This document shows, piece by piece, positions 1 through 9,247 of a DNA stretch of 64,000 bases. Each line of letters starts with the position of its first letter. Position 1 is the stretch's first letter. The notes below the pieces were generated by a model. That model was not told the origin of the DNA. It did no database searches and was given only the letters and a program-made list of their open reading frames with translations. The stretch is from Mastigocoleus testarum BC008 (GTDB taxonomy: Bacteria > Cyanobacteriota > Cyanobacteriia > Cyanobacteriales > Nostocaceae): the NCBI RefSeq assembly GCF_001456025.1, contig NZ_LMTZ01000002.1, positions 124,001 through 188,000 on the forward strand, written 5' to 3'. The translations under genes were made by a program, and so were the position numbers.

Positions 1-1
1 A

Positions 2-142
2 TCTCAAACAAAAAAACAGGAAAATAGTTCTGTTACGAGCCCAAAATTAGAAACAGAACTCGGCACTATAAGTAAAACTAATATGAGTCAATCTTTTCTC
101 CAAAATTTAGTTGGTTTTCTCCAGAAAAAAATTGAAAATTAA
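2..142 (+). CDS. C-terminal fragment of an upstream gene (partial)
   Basis: One frame is open from the first bases of the window to a TAA at 140-142, giving about 46 residues that end in a hydrophobic and lysine-rich stretch (SFLQNLVGFLQKKIEN). The other two plus frames close quickly. It lies about 240 bp before the dynamin-like GTPase and on the same strand, so it may be the first visible member of that gene group. The piece is too short to assign a family, and the coding call itself is moderate. Confidence 0.45.
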   Translation, partial: SQTKKQENSSVTSPKLETELGTISKTNMSQSFLQNLVGFLQKKIEN

Positions 143-380
143 AATTATCTTTTGTTTGGAAGCAATTGAAAGGATTTTTTGATGAATTCATCTTGAGAAG
201 CCAATATCATCACTACAAATATTTTGAGGTTTAACGACCTAATTTATCATTGGTTAATATCAAGTCAGTGTTCTCAATATTTCTAGGTAAAGTTATTTAA
301 TACGAACAGCGATTATGCTTAGACTACACTTAACTCCAGTGTTATGGTGTGTTATGTAATCTTAGATAAATTAAGGTAAA
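143..380. other. Intergenic spacer before the GTPase group
   Basis: AT-rich spacer of about 240 bp. I see no RNA gene, strong hairpin or clear promoter. TTAAGGTAAA directly before the ATG at 381 gives only a weak ribosome binding site (AAGGT). Confidence 0.4.
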
Positions 381-2609
381 ATGCCTTCTAGAGCGGAGCA
401 GGTCGCCAACATAGTTGAGCGTAGATCGCGCTATCTTCCGGAAAAAATCGCCACAGTTGAGAAAAAGCTTCAGGCAGAAGCATCAGCGTTGTACAATTTA
501 GAAACTCAACGAGAAGCGTTACTGCAAGACAACACTAATAATCAAGTCTTAGAAGATCTAAAGGCGATTGATTTTGGTGATATTCAATCTGGTATTAATT
601 CTGAATTAATTGTACTGTCTAAACTTAGGAGCAGATTTTCCAGGAATACCCTAAACATTGGCGTTATGGGGTTGATGGGACAAGGAAAAAGTACCTTACT
701 CAAAAGTTTAAGTGGACTTAGCGATCGCGAAATTCCTGCTTATGAAGGAGCAGCTTGTACAGCGGTTCGGAGTGTGGTTTGCAATCAAGTAGGTTCTGTT
801 CAAGTTAGAGTTATTCTCCATTCAGAAAAAACTTTTTTAGAGGAAGTAATTCTTCCTTACTACAGAACGCTCAAACTCAAGCCCGAACCGTGCAACTTGA
901 ATGAATTCGCTCTAGCATCTCTACCAGAACAAGCACCCGTTGGAGCGACGGATGAAGCAGTTTATCAACATCTACTATCTGACTATTTCCAAAACTTAGA
1001 ACAATATCGACATTTAATTGTTCCGGGAATAGAACCTCAACAGAAAGTTATACCTGTAGAGGAAGTCGCTGAATATGTGAGACAAGAACGCAATACCCAG
1101 GGAAAACTGATTACCTTCAAACATTTAGCTGTGCGCGAAGTTAATATCTTTTGTCCTTTTGAAAATCCTGATGTTGGTCAAATTGCTCTAGTTGATATTC
1201 CCGGTTTGGGAGATTCTAAACTGGGTGATGAAACGGTAATGCTAGAAACCCTGGGAAAAGCTGTAGATGTTGTCCTATTTATTACTAGACCAGATCCGCA
1301 ACGCTACCAATGGCGTAAAGTTGACACAGACCTTTATGATACTGCTGCTCGAGAGTTAAATAATCTTGCAGGTAGAGCATTTATGGTTATTAACCATAGC
1401 CAAAGAACAGACAATATGCATGCTTGTAGGGCTCTCAAGGATAGCTTGCAAATGCAAGTAGTCAGTTGTGAAATTGCTGATTGCTCAAACTCTGATGATG
1501 CTAACCAAGTCTTTGATCGCATTCTTAATTACTTGGCAGAGCATATTTTAGAAATTGATCAAGAGTATGCTCGGCAAAGCCAAGAACGGTTGCTGAAAAT
1601 TCAGCAAGATATCGATTTAATTATACAGTCTGCTCGGAAAGTCTTTAGCGGTACTGACAATAATTTATCCAGGATGATTGATGATACCTATGATGATTTG
1701 TTCGGTACTGATCGAGATGGATGGTGGCGAGAAATCACCATTGCTTTCCAAAATTTAAGACTGGAATTTGCAAAGCGCTGTCAATTACCATCCCATAGTT
1801 TGGAATCCAGTATTGAGAGAGTTTATCAAAATTGTAAGGAAAATGCTGGAATTTTAACTGCTGACGATCCTGAAAATGAAATTAATCAGCAGATTCAAGC
1901 TAGTAACCCGATGAAAGCTTACGGTGATTACCGCGACTTGCTGCGTACTCTACTTTCCGATCGCTTTAACAATTTAGATGAGGGACTAAAAGAGTCAACT
2001 GACGAAGTCAAAGCACGAATAGCAGAGATTTTAATCACATCGGGAAAATTAAGTATATTTCCTAATTATTCAGCAGACTCAGAATTCATCAAAGCTTTTA
2101 GAGAATTCTTGGAACAAGAACATTCAGACTTGAGAAGACTTCTGCTAGGTTTCCAAATCATTGATAGTTTTGAACTTTCCTACAGTGGCTTAATTGAACC
2201 ACAAATTTATCAACATTTGGTTGAACTTAGTAATATTCAACTTCCCAATGACGAACCTCAAGATGTAACTTTAAAAGTTGGACCAAATACCAATGCTGAC
2301 TTGATTTTCAATGCCCTACAGATTGACTACGACCGTACAGTTGCCAGAATTAAAGCTGCTTTAGAAGAGCTAATTTATCAACCCAGCATTGCTGCTTACG
2401 CAAGAATTGAAAAGTTTATTGATAATATTATTTATCACAAAGAAGCTCAGAAAGATTGGAAAAAATTTCTCCGGCGAGTAAGAACTAAAGTCTGGGCACA
2501 GGAAATTGGCAAACTTGAACAAGAACAAAAGCTTCAACAGGACTGGTTGAATAGTGTTAATAAATTAGAAGAGGTTAATCGTGTAGAAACAATTCAATTT
2601 TTAACTTGA
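381..2609 (+). CDS. Dynamin-like / TRAFAC-class large GTPase
   Basis: A 742-residue P-loop GTPase. A helical, probably coiled-coil N-terminus (1-90) is followed by G1 GLMGQGKST (97-105), a candidate G2 Thr127 and G3 DIPGLGD (272-278). The G4 position reads VINHSQ instead of NKxD, a departure also met among bacterial dynamin-like proteins. The remaining 350 residues are mostly charged and helical, as expected for a dynamin-type stalk; I see no transmembrane segment. Family knowledge suggests membrane or stress-linked, nucleotide-dependent assembly, but no substrate can be read from the sequence. It is followed 77 bp downstream by a second GTPase on the same strand, then by a membrane-anchored protein, so the three probably work together. 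The GTPase call is sure; the dynamin label is likely. Confidence 0.8.
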   Translation: MPSRAEQVANIVERRSRYLPEKIATVEKKLQAEASALYNLETQREALLQDNTNNQVLEDLKAIDFGDIQSGINSELIVLSKLRSRFSRNTLNIGVMGLMGQGKSTLLKSLSGLSDREIPAYEGAACTAVRSVVCNQVGSVQVRVILHSEKTFLEEVILPYYRTLKLKPEPCNLNEFALASLPEQAPVGATDEAVYQHLLSDYFQNLEQYRHLIVPGIEPQQKVIPVEEVAEYVRQERNTQGKLITFKHLAVREVNIFCPFENPDVGQIALVDIPGLGDSKLGDETVMLETLGKAVDVVLFITRPDPQRYQWRKVDTDLYDTAARELNNLAGRAFMVINHSQRTDNMHACRALKDSLQMQVVSCEIADCSNSDDANQVFDRILNYLAEHILEIDQEYARQSQERLLKIQQDIDLIIQSARKVFSGTDNNLSRMIDDTYDDLFGTDRDGWWREITIAFQNLRLEFAKRCQLPSHSLESSIERVYQNCKENAGILTADDPENEINQQIQASNPMKAYGDYRDLLRTLLSDRFNNLDEGLKESTDEVKARIAEILITSGKLSIFPNYSADSEFIKAFREFLEQEHSDLRRLLLGFQIIDSFELSYSGLIEPQIYQHLVELSNIQLPNDEPQDVTLKVGPNTNADLIFNALQIDYDRTVARIKAALEELIYQPSIAAYARIEKFIDNIIYHKEAQKDWKKFLRRVRTKVWAQEIGKLEQEQKLQQDWLNSVNKLEEVNRVETIQFLT

Positions 2610-2686
2610 ATTTTCCAACTACCGGTTGATTTATAAAATTTTCTTAACACAGATAAAACTTTATTGTTCAGCCCGGATTTGTTTTT

Positions 2687-3952
2687 ATGAGTAATTTGCA
2701 AGAACTAAATATTATCATGCTTGCACCTAGAGGGGTTGGCAAGACCAGTTTGTTAGCCGCGATGCACGAAGAATTTGATAAAACCTTTGATAGTGCGGGG
2801 CTGACAACATGGGTAAGTGACAGTAAAACATTAGATGCGATCGAGGAATGTAAACGTCAGCTCCGAAATATGGACTACCGGTTACAGAAGCTAGTTGAAC
2901 CAACCCCACCCCAACTTAATCCTTGGGAAGATGAAGGATTTTTTTTTGAAGTGGGAAGTGGCGGTAAAAAGTTCATGAAAATTCGCTTTACCGATCCTTC
3001 TGGAGAATATTTTAAACCGACTGCGACTCCCGATCAAAAGGAGTATGTCAAGCAACAGTTAAATCAATGTGATGCGGTGATTATTCCTATTGATGCAACT
3101 GCTTTGATGGAAAAGAAAACAGGGAGAACGAAGAATACAGAAATTGGACCTTGGCATGAAACAAAAAATGATCCTGTTCGTATTACCAAACTATTAAAAG
3201 ATGCCTATGAAAGTTTAACAAGACCCAGGCTGGTTGTCCTAGCCCCATTAAAGTGTGAAAGTTACATGAAAACCGACAAGGATGCTAACGATTTACTTGA
3301 TCGCATCAAGATCGGCTATCGGGAATTATTAGATTTCTTCAAACAAGATGAGCAGTACCCCAAAGTCGCAGTAGTGGTAACACCCGTGCAAACCATCGGA
3401 CACATTGCTTTCTCCCATGCTGAAACCATTGATGGTTACACTCGGGTCTTTTACCATAAAGTACCCCTAGATGCGCCTTATGCACCAAAAGATGGAGACC
3501 AACCGCTGCGCTATGTATTGCGGTTTTTGTTGAATGTATCCAATCAAAGTCTCAAGTTAGAATTGGAACGAGCAAAAGAAAACCTTGATGAACTTGAAAA
3601 AGAAGTTGGCGTTCAAGAAGATCGAGTTGATAGCGCCCAACGCAGGCTTAATCTAGCAGAACAGCGCCTGAATCAGCGCAATCAACTTTGGGGACCCTTG
3701 AGGCTCATAGCTAACTTTTTCGATGACGTTCATACAAGTCATAGTGAAGCTAATGACAATTATACGGATCGAGTAGATGCTTTAAAAGAGACACAAGAGC
3801 AAAAGTTTGCCGTTCAAGGTAAAGCAGATGCTACAGAAGCTCAGATCCAAGCTTTTAACGCAGCTATTTCCAAATTTGCCATTGATTGTAAACAAGAACG
3901 GGGCTTTGCGATTTTGCAAGGTAGAGCTAAATGGTTACCAATACCTAGATGA
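2687..3952 (+). CDS. Small-GTPase-like P-loop protein with C-terminal coiled coil
   Basis: 421 residues. Walker A is APRGVGKTS (13-21, Lys19) and the G3 motif is FTDPSGEYF (Asp103 to Glu107), a DxxGE pattern as in Ras/Arf-like and TRAFAC GTPases. VVLAPLKCES, about residues 180-190, sits where the guanine-specificity motif would be expected, but a clean NKxD is absent. Residues from about 285 to 385 are rich in E, K, Q and R in heptad-like order (coiled coil). The gene lies 77 bp after the dynamin-like GTPase and 34 bp before the next gene, so an operon is likely. It resembles the GTPases of multi-gene conflict systems described in bacteria, but that link is inference. No transmembrane segment. 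Confidence 0.75.
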   Translation: MSNLQELNIIMLAPRGVGKTSLLAAMHEEFDKTFDSAGLTTWVSDSKTLDAIEECKRQLRNMDYRLQKLVEPTPPQLNPWEDEGFFFEVGSGGKKFMKIRFTDPSGEYFKPTATPDQKEYVKQQLNQCDAVIIPIDATALMEKKTGRTKNTEIGPWHETKNDPVRITKLLKDAYESLTRPRLVVLAPLKCESYMKTDKDANDLLDRIKIGYRELLDFFKQDEQYPKVAVVVTPVQTIGHIAFSHAETIDGYTRVFYHKVPLDAPYAPKDGDQPLRYVLRFLLNVSNQSLKLELERAKENLDELEKEVGVQEDRVDSAQRRLNLAEQRLNQRNQLWGPLRLIANFFDDVHTSHSEANDNYTDRVDALKETQEQKFAVQGKADATEAQIQAFNAAISKFAIDCKQERGFAILQGRAKWLPIPR

Positions 3953-3986
3953 AAAATCTCTAAATTAATGATAATGTGAGGCTCCT

Positions 3987-5009
3987 ATGAGTCATAGTCA
4001 AGTAGAAATTTACGTTAGAAGTTCTCCATTAGGCGAAGTTGGTATTCATTGGCGCAATATCAGCAAACCCGAACAGCCGAAGGAAGAGCCAGATGTGCTT
4101 AAGCAAAAAGTTATTGAGAGAAATGACGGTAAACAGGTAACAATTAATTCTCCAATCAATGATACTAAGCCGTTCCTTATTTTGGCTCGATATCAAAATA
4201 AAGTACTCCTAGAACTCACTGGACTGGATGCAGCAGAAGCTCGCTCGAGAAAAATGGGGCGGAGAATTTCTGAAATCGTTCTGTGGGTTGGCGATGATTC
4301 ACCAGAAACAGAGTCTCAACTAAGAAAACTAGCTGCTTGTGCTTTACTAAGTTTTTGGTCAAAAGAGTCAACTTTTTTGAGCGCAATTCGTAGTTCAATT
4401 GACTTTGATGGACTCAATGGTTTTAAAGTTAATACCCAACAAATTGAAGAGTTATACGCTGACGCTAACACCCATTTAGATCGCCTGCTGTCAAAAGTAT
4501 CCCCGAAAGTTGTTAATATTTCTGAGTCAGTTTGGTCAACCCCGAAAACAATTGATATCGAAAGCGAATTATACAATCTGGTAAACCAAATTAATCAGAC
4601 TTCCTTACCTGAAACCAAGCAACCTGTAGTAGTAGTTACTGAGTTCAAACAAGAGAGCGATCGACAACAAATTATTTACAAAGGTAATATTTGGGTTGAA
4701 AAAAAAAGACCACCAGCGCCAATCCCAGAACCAGTACCAACCCCAAAACCAGTACCACCTCCAGAACCAGTACCAACCCCAAAACCAGCAGCAAAAATTC
4801 GCCTAGTAATTTTGAGGATTATTCTACCGATCCTAATCGCGCTAGCAATCTTGCTAATAACTCAAAGTCCAGTTCTAACTCCAACTCACAGTCCAAAACT
4901 AACTCCAACCCTAACTCCAACACCAATCCTAAATCCTCAGCCTGTAAAAACCCCGCTATCGCCCGACAATCAACCCCAGTCTTACCAAATTCAATCGCCA
5001 GACGCTTAA
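3987..5009 (+). CDS. Unknown protein, Pro-rich linker and single C-terminal TM segment; contains A9 run
   Basis: 340 residues of unknown family. Residues 1-235 look globular. Then come a PEPVPTPKPVP-type repeat (about 242-268), one hydrophobic segment of about 22 residues (271-292) and a Thr/Pro-rich tail, so the protein is probably anchored in the membrane by its C-terminus. It starts 34 bp after the coiled-coil GTPase, preceded by GTGAGG. At 4699-4707 there is a run of nine A inside codons GAA AAA AAA AGA. The -1 frame has a TGA at 4697-4699 and is then open all the way to the stop at 5446, which would replace the TM tail with a Ser/Asn/Thr linker plus a further domain. Either two products are made by slippage, or one base is missing or extra in this copy. 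Confidence 0.7.
   Translation: MSHSQVEIYVRSSPLGEVGIHWRNISKPEQPKEEPDVLKQKVIERNDGKQVTINSPINDTKPFLILARYQNKVLLELTGLDAAEARSRKMGRRISEIVLWVGDDSPETESQLRKLAACALLSFWSKESTFLSAIRSSIDFDGLNGFKVNTQQIEELYADANTHLDRLLSKVSPKVVNISESVWSTPKTIDIESELYNLVNQINQTSLPETKQPVVVVTEFKQESDRQQIIYKGNIWVEKKRPPAPIPEPVPTPKPVPPPEPVPTPKPAAKIRLVILRIILPILIALAILLITQSPVLTPTHSPKLTPTLTPTPILNPQPVKTPLSPDNQPQSYQIQSPDA
4697..4709 (+). promoter_or_regulatory. A9 homopolymer, candidate slippage site
   Basis: Nine consecutive A (4699-4707) lie in the reading frame of the Pro-rich TM protein. The -1 frame is closed by TGA at 4697-4699, overlapping the first A, and has no stop again until 5446. A-runs of this length are known to cause transcriptional or ribosomal slippage in bacteria; that it happens here is inference. 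Confidence 0.4.
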
Positions 5010-5026
5010 CAGGAAACGATTTTGAT

Positions 5027-5446
5027 GTGGTGCATAACGCAATCAGTCCTTTGCTGGAAAAAGACGTTTATAAACTTTATCTTTTAATTGAAGCTTTAAA
5101 ACGGATCGACAAAAATGAGAGTTCCCGTGGGACAACCAAGATATTGAATGATGTAGAGAAGTATCTTAAGCAATCCTTGAACTCTTTAAATACAGATGAT
5201 TTAGAATCCTTACAAGAAGAATCTGGTGAATTACTCCAAAAATTCTATAGGTGGCTGATACAAGGATTTGAAATTCATACAGAGATAAATTATCTTAGCC
5301 CGAACCGCAAAAAAGAACTGATAGCACTAGGTTACTTCTTGCAGGGAGAGTTATCAACACAAGAGGAATTCAGCTATATAAAAAAGGTTTTACGTTCTTA
5401 TTTGGCAATAATTGAAAGATTCCGTAACCCTTCATCTACTCAGTAA
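5027..5446 (+). CDS. Helical domain protein of unknown family, possibly the -1 frame extension of the preceding gene
   Basis: 139 residues if read from the GTG at 5027, mostly helical and charged, with no motif I recognise. The frame is open much further upstream, to 4700, and reads a Ser/Asn/Thr-rich linker and then LPNSIARRLTGNDFDVV before the GTG. I see no good ribosome binding site for 5027, so an independent start is doubtful. Two readings fit: a C-terminal domain added to the preceding protein by -1 slippage at the A9 run (about 486 residues in total), or the 3' part of a gene broken by a one-base indel. It closes the GTPase gene group; the next gene is convergent. Confidence 0.55.
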   Translation: MVHNAISPLLEKDVYKLYLLIEALKRIDKNESSRGTTKILNDVEKYLKQSLNSLNTDDLESLQEESGELLQKFYRWLIQGFEIHTEINYLSPNRKKELIALGYFLQGELSTQEEFSYIKKVLRSYLAIIERFRNPSSTQ

Positions 5447-5511
5447 TAAGGTGTATTTAATTCATTTAAGCTGATTTTTTACACACACGACACACATGAC
5501 AGCTTTATGAA

Positions 5512-6120
5512 TCAGCCGATTGGTAAATTTCCGGGATTTACTGCATGAATATATTCGCTACCCGATGCTGGAAAACCCCTTTGATAGCAAGCTTCATCAG
5601 GTTTACCCCAACCTAATTGTAAAATTATTTCCAAGAAATCAGACTTTTCAAAAGCATTTAAAGTCGCCCATTCAGTTCTGAGAATAATTCTACCTACATC
5701 AACTCGCTCAATTTGTTTATGTTGTTTACCACTATTAAAACTCAAATATAAATCCATCCCCGGGGAAACTCGTTCCCAAAACTCTAGGATGGATTGTTTT
5801 GCTTCCTTTAAAATTTCCAAGTCACCGGAGATAGCAATTAATTGAGGATGAACTTCAGGATAGCGCAAAGTCTTACCTTTAACCTTTACTTCCTGTAAAA
5901 TAATTCCAGAAACTTGGTATTCCCGTTGATAATCATGAATTGCGGCTTTAAATTCTTGATAAGCGGTAAATTTTTGCAGTCCATCTGTTCTGATAAATTG
6001 ATCGATTACGGGATTACCAGAAACAGTAACCTCTAACTTCAATCGTTCTCCTTTAAGACAAGCTTGGCGTTCGGAAGCCAAAATTTGAATTAAATCGTCA
6101 GTATTATAAACCTTTGACAT
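5512..6120 (-). CDS. Conserved-looking hypothetical protein
   Basis: 202 residues, no signal peptide and no transmembrane segment. An N-terminal helix-rich part (LIQILASERQACLKGER) is followed by alternating strands and helices, consistent with a small soluble alpha/beta protein. I do not recognise the family. The gene is convergent with the GTPase group (65 bp between stops) and has about 200 bp of free upstream sequence, so it is probably a single-gene unit. Confidence 0.6.
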   Translation of the reverse strand: MSKVYNTDDLIQILASERQACLKGERLKLEVTVSGNPVIDQFIRTDGLQKFTAYQEFKAAIHDYQREYQVSGIILQEVKVKGKTLRYPEVHPQLIAISGDLEILKEAKQSILEFWERVSPGMDLYLSFNSGKQHKQIERVDVGRIILRTEWATLNAFEKSDFLEIILQLGWGKPDEACYQRGFPASGSEYIHAVNPGNLPIG

Positions 6121-6319
6121 CAGATCCCACTCTATCTGTCATTGGGTATTCAGCGATATAAACCAGTTAAACTTATTGTCCAATAAATTATTGTTTTCCC
6201 AGTCAACTTTTATTTAAATCTATCAAACCATAGCAATATTATCTCTCAAGTCCCATTAATCTGTAGTATCTAATATAACTAAAAATTAAGGGGACAGACT
6301 GACTTGCCTGTCCAAAAAA

Positions 6320-6904
6320 TTATTGTGCTAACTCGCTACTGAACTCATTAAATGAGCGTCGCTTCAGTTCTATGGACTCAGTGCGTGGTAGTAAATCAAA
6401 CACTCTCCTAAATTCATCATCTATTTTTTCATAAGGTACTTGACCCTTCTCATTTAAGATTACATCTCCAGCCTTATTAAAAGCTACAACTTGGGGAACA
6501 CCACCGGTATAGTAGTAACCTGGTTCATTAGGGCTATAGGTTTTTTTCTGAGAGATGGTATCTACATCTACTGGAATAATCTCTACCGCCTTACCATAGT
6601 AAGCTTGAACTTGGGAAACAACGATCGCATATTTTTTGCAATCACTGCTATCATCAACATAAAAAGTTAAAATTGCAGGCTTATGTTCTGCTAAAGCTTG
6701 TGCCAAGGTAGCTTGTGGTGGTACTAAAGAACCATTCCCGGCATACACCACAAAAATATTGCCGTCATACCTGTCATCATCAATACCTGCAAATGCTGGC
6801 TGAGTAAAGACGACGAGCAGAGAAAATAATATTGAGAAAAGCAACAAAAACTGCCGGAATCTACAAATAAATCGACGTAAGAATTGCAACCTGACTTGAA
6901 TCAT
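6320..6904 (-). CDS. Thioredoxin-like thylakoid membrane protein (photosystem I accumulation factor type)
   Basis: About 194 residues from the ATG at 6904. A longer frame to 6985 exists, but this Met stands just before a basic and hydrophobic leader (RRFICRFRQFLLLF, ending near TQPAFAG), which reads as a signal or anchor. The rest has a thioredoxin-like layout: DSSDCKKY where CxxC would be, and GGVPQVVAFNKAGD with the cis-Pro loop. Only one Cys is left at the active site, so classical dithiol activity is unlikely. Cyanobacterial homologs of this shape are known as thylakoid photosystem I accumulation factors; I assign by resemblance only. Confidence 0.65.
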   Translation of the reverse strand: MIQVRLQFLRRFICRFRQFLLLFSILFSLLVVFTQPAFAGIDDDRYDGNIFVVYAGNGSLVPPQATLAQALAEHKPAILTFYVDDSSDCKKYAIVVSQVQAYYGKAVEIIPVDVDTISQKKTYSPNEPGYYYTGGVPQVVAFNKAGDVILNEKGQVPYEKIDDEFRRVFDLLPRTESIELKRRSFNEFSSELAQ

Positions 6905-6985
6905 TAAAACAACCTTTGCTTTGATATTTTCATGCTGAATTATGCTGACTAGGGAACTAATCGGTAGAAATATAATTACTTCCAC

Positions 6986-7361
6986 TACTCATCAACTTTT
7001 AAGATAACGTTTAACAGTTAACAGTTTATGGCTAACGCCACGCCCTTACGGGCTATAGTTACCAGTTACCAGTTACCAGTTAATAATTTATGGTTAATGC
7101 CATATCATCAGTTAGCTGTTTTCTGTTCCCTATTAAAAGAAACAATGACAAATAAATTTTGTGATGTGAAGACTGGCTTTTTGATTAGGGATTGGTTAAA
7201 CTCGCGCTTATTATAAGACATGCCCGATTCATAATGTAGAAAGTACCATGCAGTACATTTACCTCAGATCGGGGATAAAGCTTTTGCTTAAAGCACAGTT
7301 AGGTATTCTGTTTCTAATTCAAAACACTATAAACAACTATTGTTTGACTTGAGTACGTAAA
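6986..7361. repeat. Intergenic spacer with short tandem repeats
   Basis: The first part carries TTAACAG/TTACCAG-type heptamer repeats (about 7010-7095) typical of STRRs in filamentous cyanobacteria, plus a small GC-richer segment near 7030-7050. The rest is AT-rich. I see no other element before the GTG start of murT. Confidence 0.5.
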
Positions 7362-8699
7362 GTGGGAAAAGATATTCAATTTGCAGATAAGTTGCGATCG
7401 GGATTGGCGGTATCGGTCGCCAAAAGCGTCACCTTTTTTGTGCGATCGCTACGTTTAGGTGCAGCGTCAGTTTTACCTGGTTCTATCGCTCGTCGGATTG
7501 AACCGCAGCTTTTGACATTATTAAGCCAGCAGGTAAAAAGTGGAATTATCTTGATTGCGGGGACAAATGGTAAAACTACTACTTCCCTACTATTAAGAAG
7601 CATTTTGGAACGTAAAGGATATCGAGTTGCACATAATGCAACGGGTGCAAATCTGGAAAATGGTTTAGTTACAGCGCTAATGGAGAGTGCAAATTCTGTT
7701 GGCGGTTTAAATGTAGACTATGCCATTTTGGAAGTAGATGAAAATATTGTCCCCAAAGTACTTACTCCAATTCAACCAAAAATTATTCTTTGTTTAAACT
7801 TATTTCGCGACCAACTCGATCGCTATGGGGAAGTTGATAGTATTAGCAAACGCTGGACAAAAGTGATTTCTACCTTACCTGCAGATACGGTAGTTATTCC
7901 TAATGCTGACGATCCCACTTTATGCTATCTCGGTCAGCAGTTGAAACAAAAAGTATCATTTTTTGGTTTAAGTGAACCCGAACAGTATTTAGAAAAAATC
8001 CAACACGCGGTTGATTCAATTTACTGTCCCCGTTGCGGACATTCTTTAGATTACCAAGGTGTGTACTTGTCCCATTTGGGAGATTTTACTTGTCCTAGTT
8101 GTGGTTTCAGTAAAAGTCAACCCACACTTAATAGCCAAGAATGGGAACAAGTTTTGGTTGGGTTATATAACAAATACAATACCTTGGCTGCGGCAACAGC
8201 TGCTGTTGAATTGGGAATTGACGAAAAAACAATCCACAATACAATTCCAACTTTCCAAGCAGCATTTGGACGCGCAGAAGAATTAGAAATAGATGGTAAA
8301 CGAGTAAGAATTTTATTATCCAAAAACCCCGTTGGGACTAATGAAACCATTCGCGTAGTTACTCAAAGTAACGATAAAACCACCCTGCTGGTACTTAACG
8401 ACCGAGTACAGGATGGTGAAGACGTATCTTGGATCTGGGATGTTGATACCGAAAAACTGGTTGAACGTGGTGGAACTCTAGTGGTTAGTGGCGATCGCGT
8501 TTACGATATGGCTTTACGCCTGCGCTATAGCGAAAACACCGCTGACAGTAAGTTAAACCTAATAATCCAACAGGACTTAAAACAAGCAATTGATATAGCT
8601 TTAAAGAACACCCCAGATGATGAGACATTACACATCTTACCGACATACACAGCGATGTTAGATGTGCGAGAAATCTTGACAGGGAAGAAGATACGGTGA
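7362..8699 (+). CDS. murT: Lipid II isoglutaminyl synthase, Mur ligase-like subunit MurT
   Basis: 445 residues. MurT, with the glutaminase GatD, amidates the D-Glu residue of lipid II in peptidoglycan synthesis in the cytoplasm. The sequence has the Mur-ligase ATP loop AGTNGKTTT (66-74), EVDEN (124-128), and the insertion that marks MurT: two CPxC pairs (Cys222/225 and Cys244/247) forming a zinc-ribbon-like element. The C-terminal domain contains LVLNDRVQDGED, as in MurT proteins (DUF1727). The start is GTG at 7362. Its partner gatD is not adjacent: a minus-strand gene and a DinB gene lie between, at 10238. A roughly 135-bp repeat tract follows the stop. Confidence 0.9.
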   Translation: MGKDIQFADKLRSGLAVSVAKSVTFFVRSLRLGAASVLPGSIARRIEPQLLTLLSQQVKSGIILIAGTNGKTTTSLLLRSILERKGYRVAHNATGANLENGLVTALMESANSVGGLNVDYAILEVDENIVPKVLTPIQPKIILCLNLFRDQLDRYGEVDSISKRWTKVISTLPADTVVIPNADDPTLCYLGQQLKQKVSFFGLSEPEQYLEKIQHAVDSIYCPRCGHSLDYQGVYLSHLGDFTCPSCGFSKSQPTLNSQEWEQVLVGLYNKYNTLAAATAAVELGIDEKTIHNTIPTFQAAFGRAEELEIDGKRVRILLSKNPVGTNETIRVVTQSNDKTTLLVLNDRVQDGEDVSWIWDVDTEKLVERGGTLVVSGDRVYDMALRLRYSENTADSKLNLIIQQDLKQAIDIALKNTPDDETLHILPTYTAMLDVREILTGKKIR

Positions 8700-8704
8700 T
8701 TTGG

Positions 8705-8842
8705 GGAAGAGTAACTAAGTAATGAGTAATGAGTAATAAGTAACAAGTAATAAGTAATGAGTAATAAGTAATAAGTAATGAGTAAAAAATTATCAATTAC
8801 CAATTACCAATTACCGATTACCAATTACCAATTACCCATCCC
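8705..8842. repeat. Heptanucleotide short tandem repeats (STRR)
   Basis: Two blocks: about nine copies of a GTAATGA/GTAATAA heptamer (8716-8785), then about six copies of a CAATTAC heptamer (8795-8837). Such STRRs are common between genes of heterocystous cyanobacteria. They produce the antisense open frames over the murT 3' end, which are not genes. Confidence 0.85.
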
Positions 8843-8845
8843 CTA

Positions 8846-9247
8846 TTACTGCAACTTAACTGCTGCACACTGTAGGGGTAAAACTTCTTCCAAAGTTAAT
8901 TCGTGGTCTGCAGTTAAATGGCTATTACAGCAAATAGTGCTGAAATATACTTGCTGACCAACTACTTTGGAAAAATGTTGTTCTAATAGCAATCTTGAGG
9001 TGATATCGCCTAGTAAATCTCCTAAATCTTTAGTTAACTGGTCTTTATCATCGCGGTGAACCATTCTATATTTAAAAGGCTTTTCACCAACCAATTTTCT
9101 AATTTCTGAATCAAAATTATCCGGCTTACTTTGGACGTAAGCAAAAGACACTTCCTCTAAAAATTTCCAAGCTTCTGGAAAAATTCTGCGGATATTTCCT
9201 AAATGATCCTCAGTTTGGTAGACCAAAGTGGCTGTTTTGCAATCCAT
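8846..9247 (-). CDS. Hypothetical protein
   Basis: 133 residues from the ATG at 9247. That start has CAGGGAA six bases upstream; a longer frame begins at a TTG at 9283 without such a site. No signal or membrane segment. There are three Cys near the C-terminus (ICCNSH and QCAAV), which could bind a metal, but no family is recognised. It lies on the opposite strand between murT and the DinB gene. Confidence 0.6.
   Translation of the reverse strand: MDCKTATLVYQTEDHLGNIRRIFPEAWKFLEEVSFAYVQSKPDNFDSEIRKLVGEKPFKYRMVHRDDKDQLTKDLGDLLGDITSRLLLEQHFSKVVGQQVYFSTICCNSHLTADHELTLEEVLPLQCAAVKLQ

Noticed and set aside
7028..7216. 62-codon plus-strand frame
   Set aside because: Its first half is made of STRR heptamers; not a believable protein.
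8485..8803. Two antisense frames over the murT 3' end
   Set aside because: They arise from heptamer repeats (Tyr-Leu-Leu-Ile runs) and from the shadow of murT.
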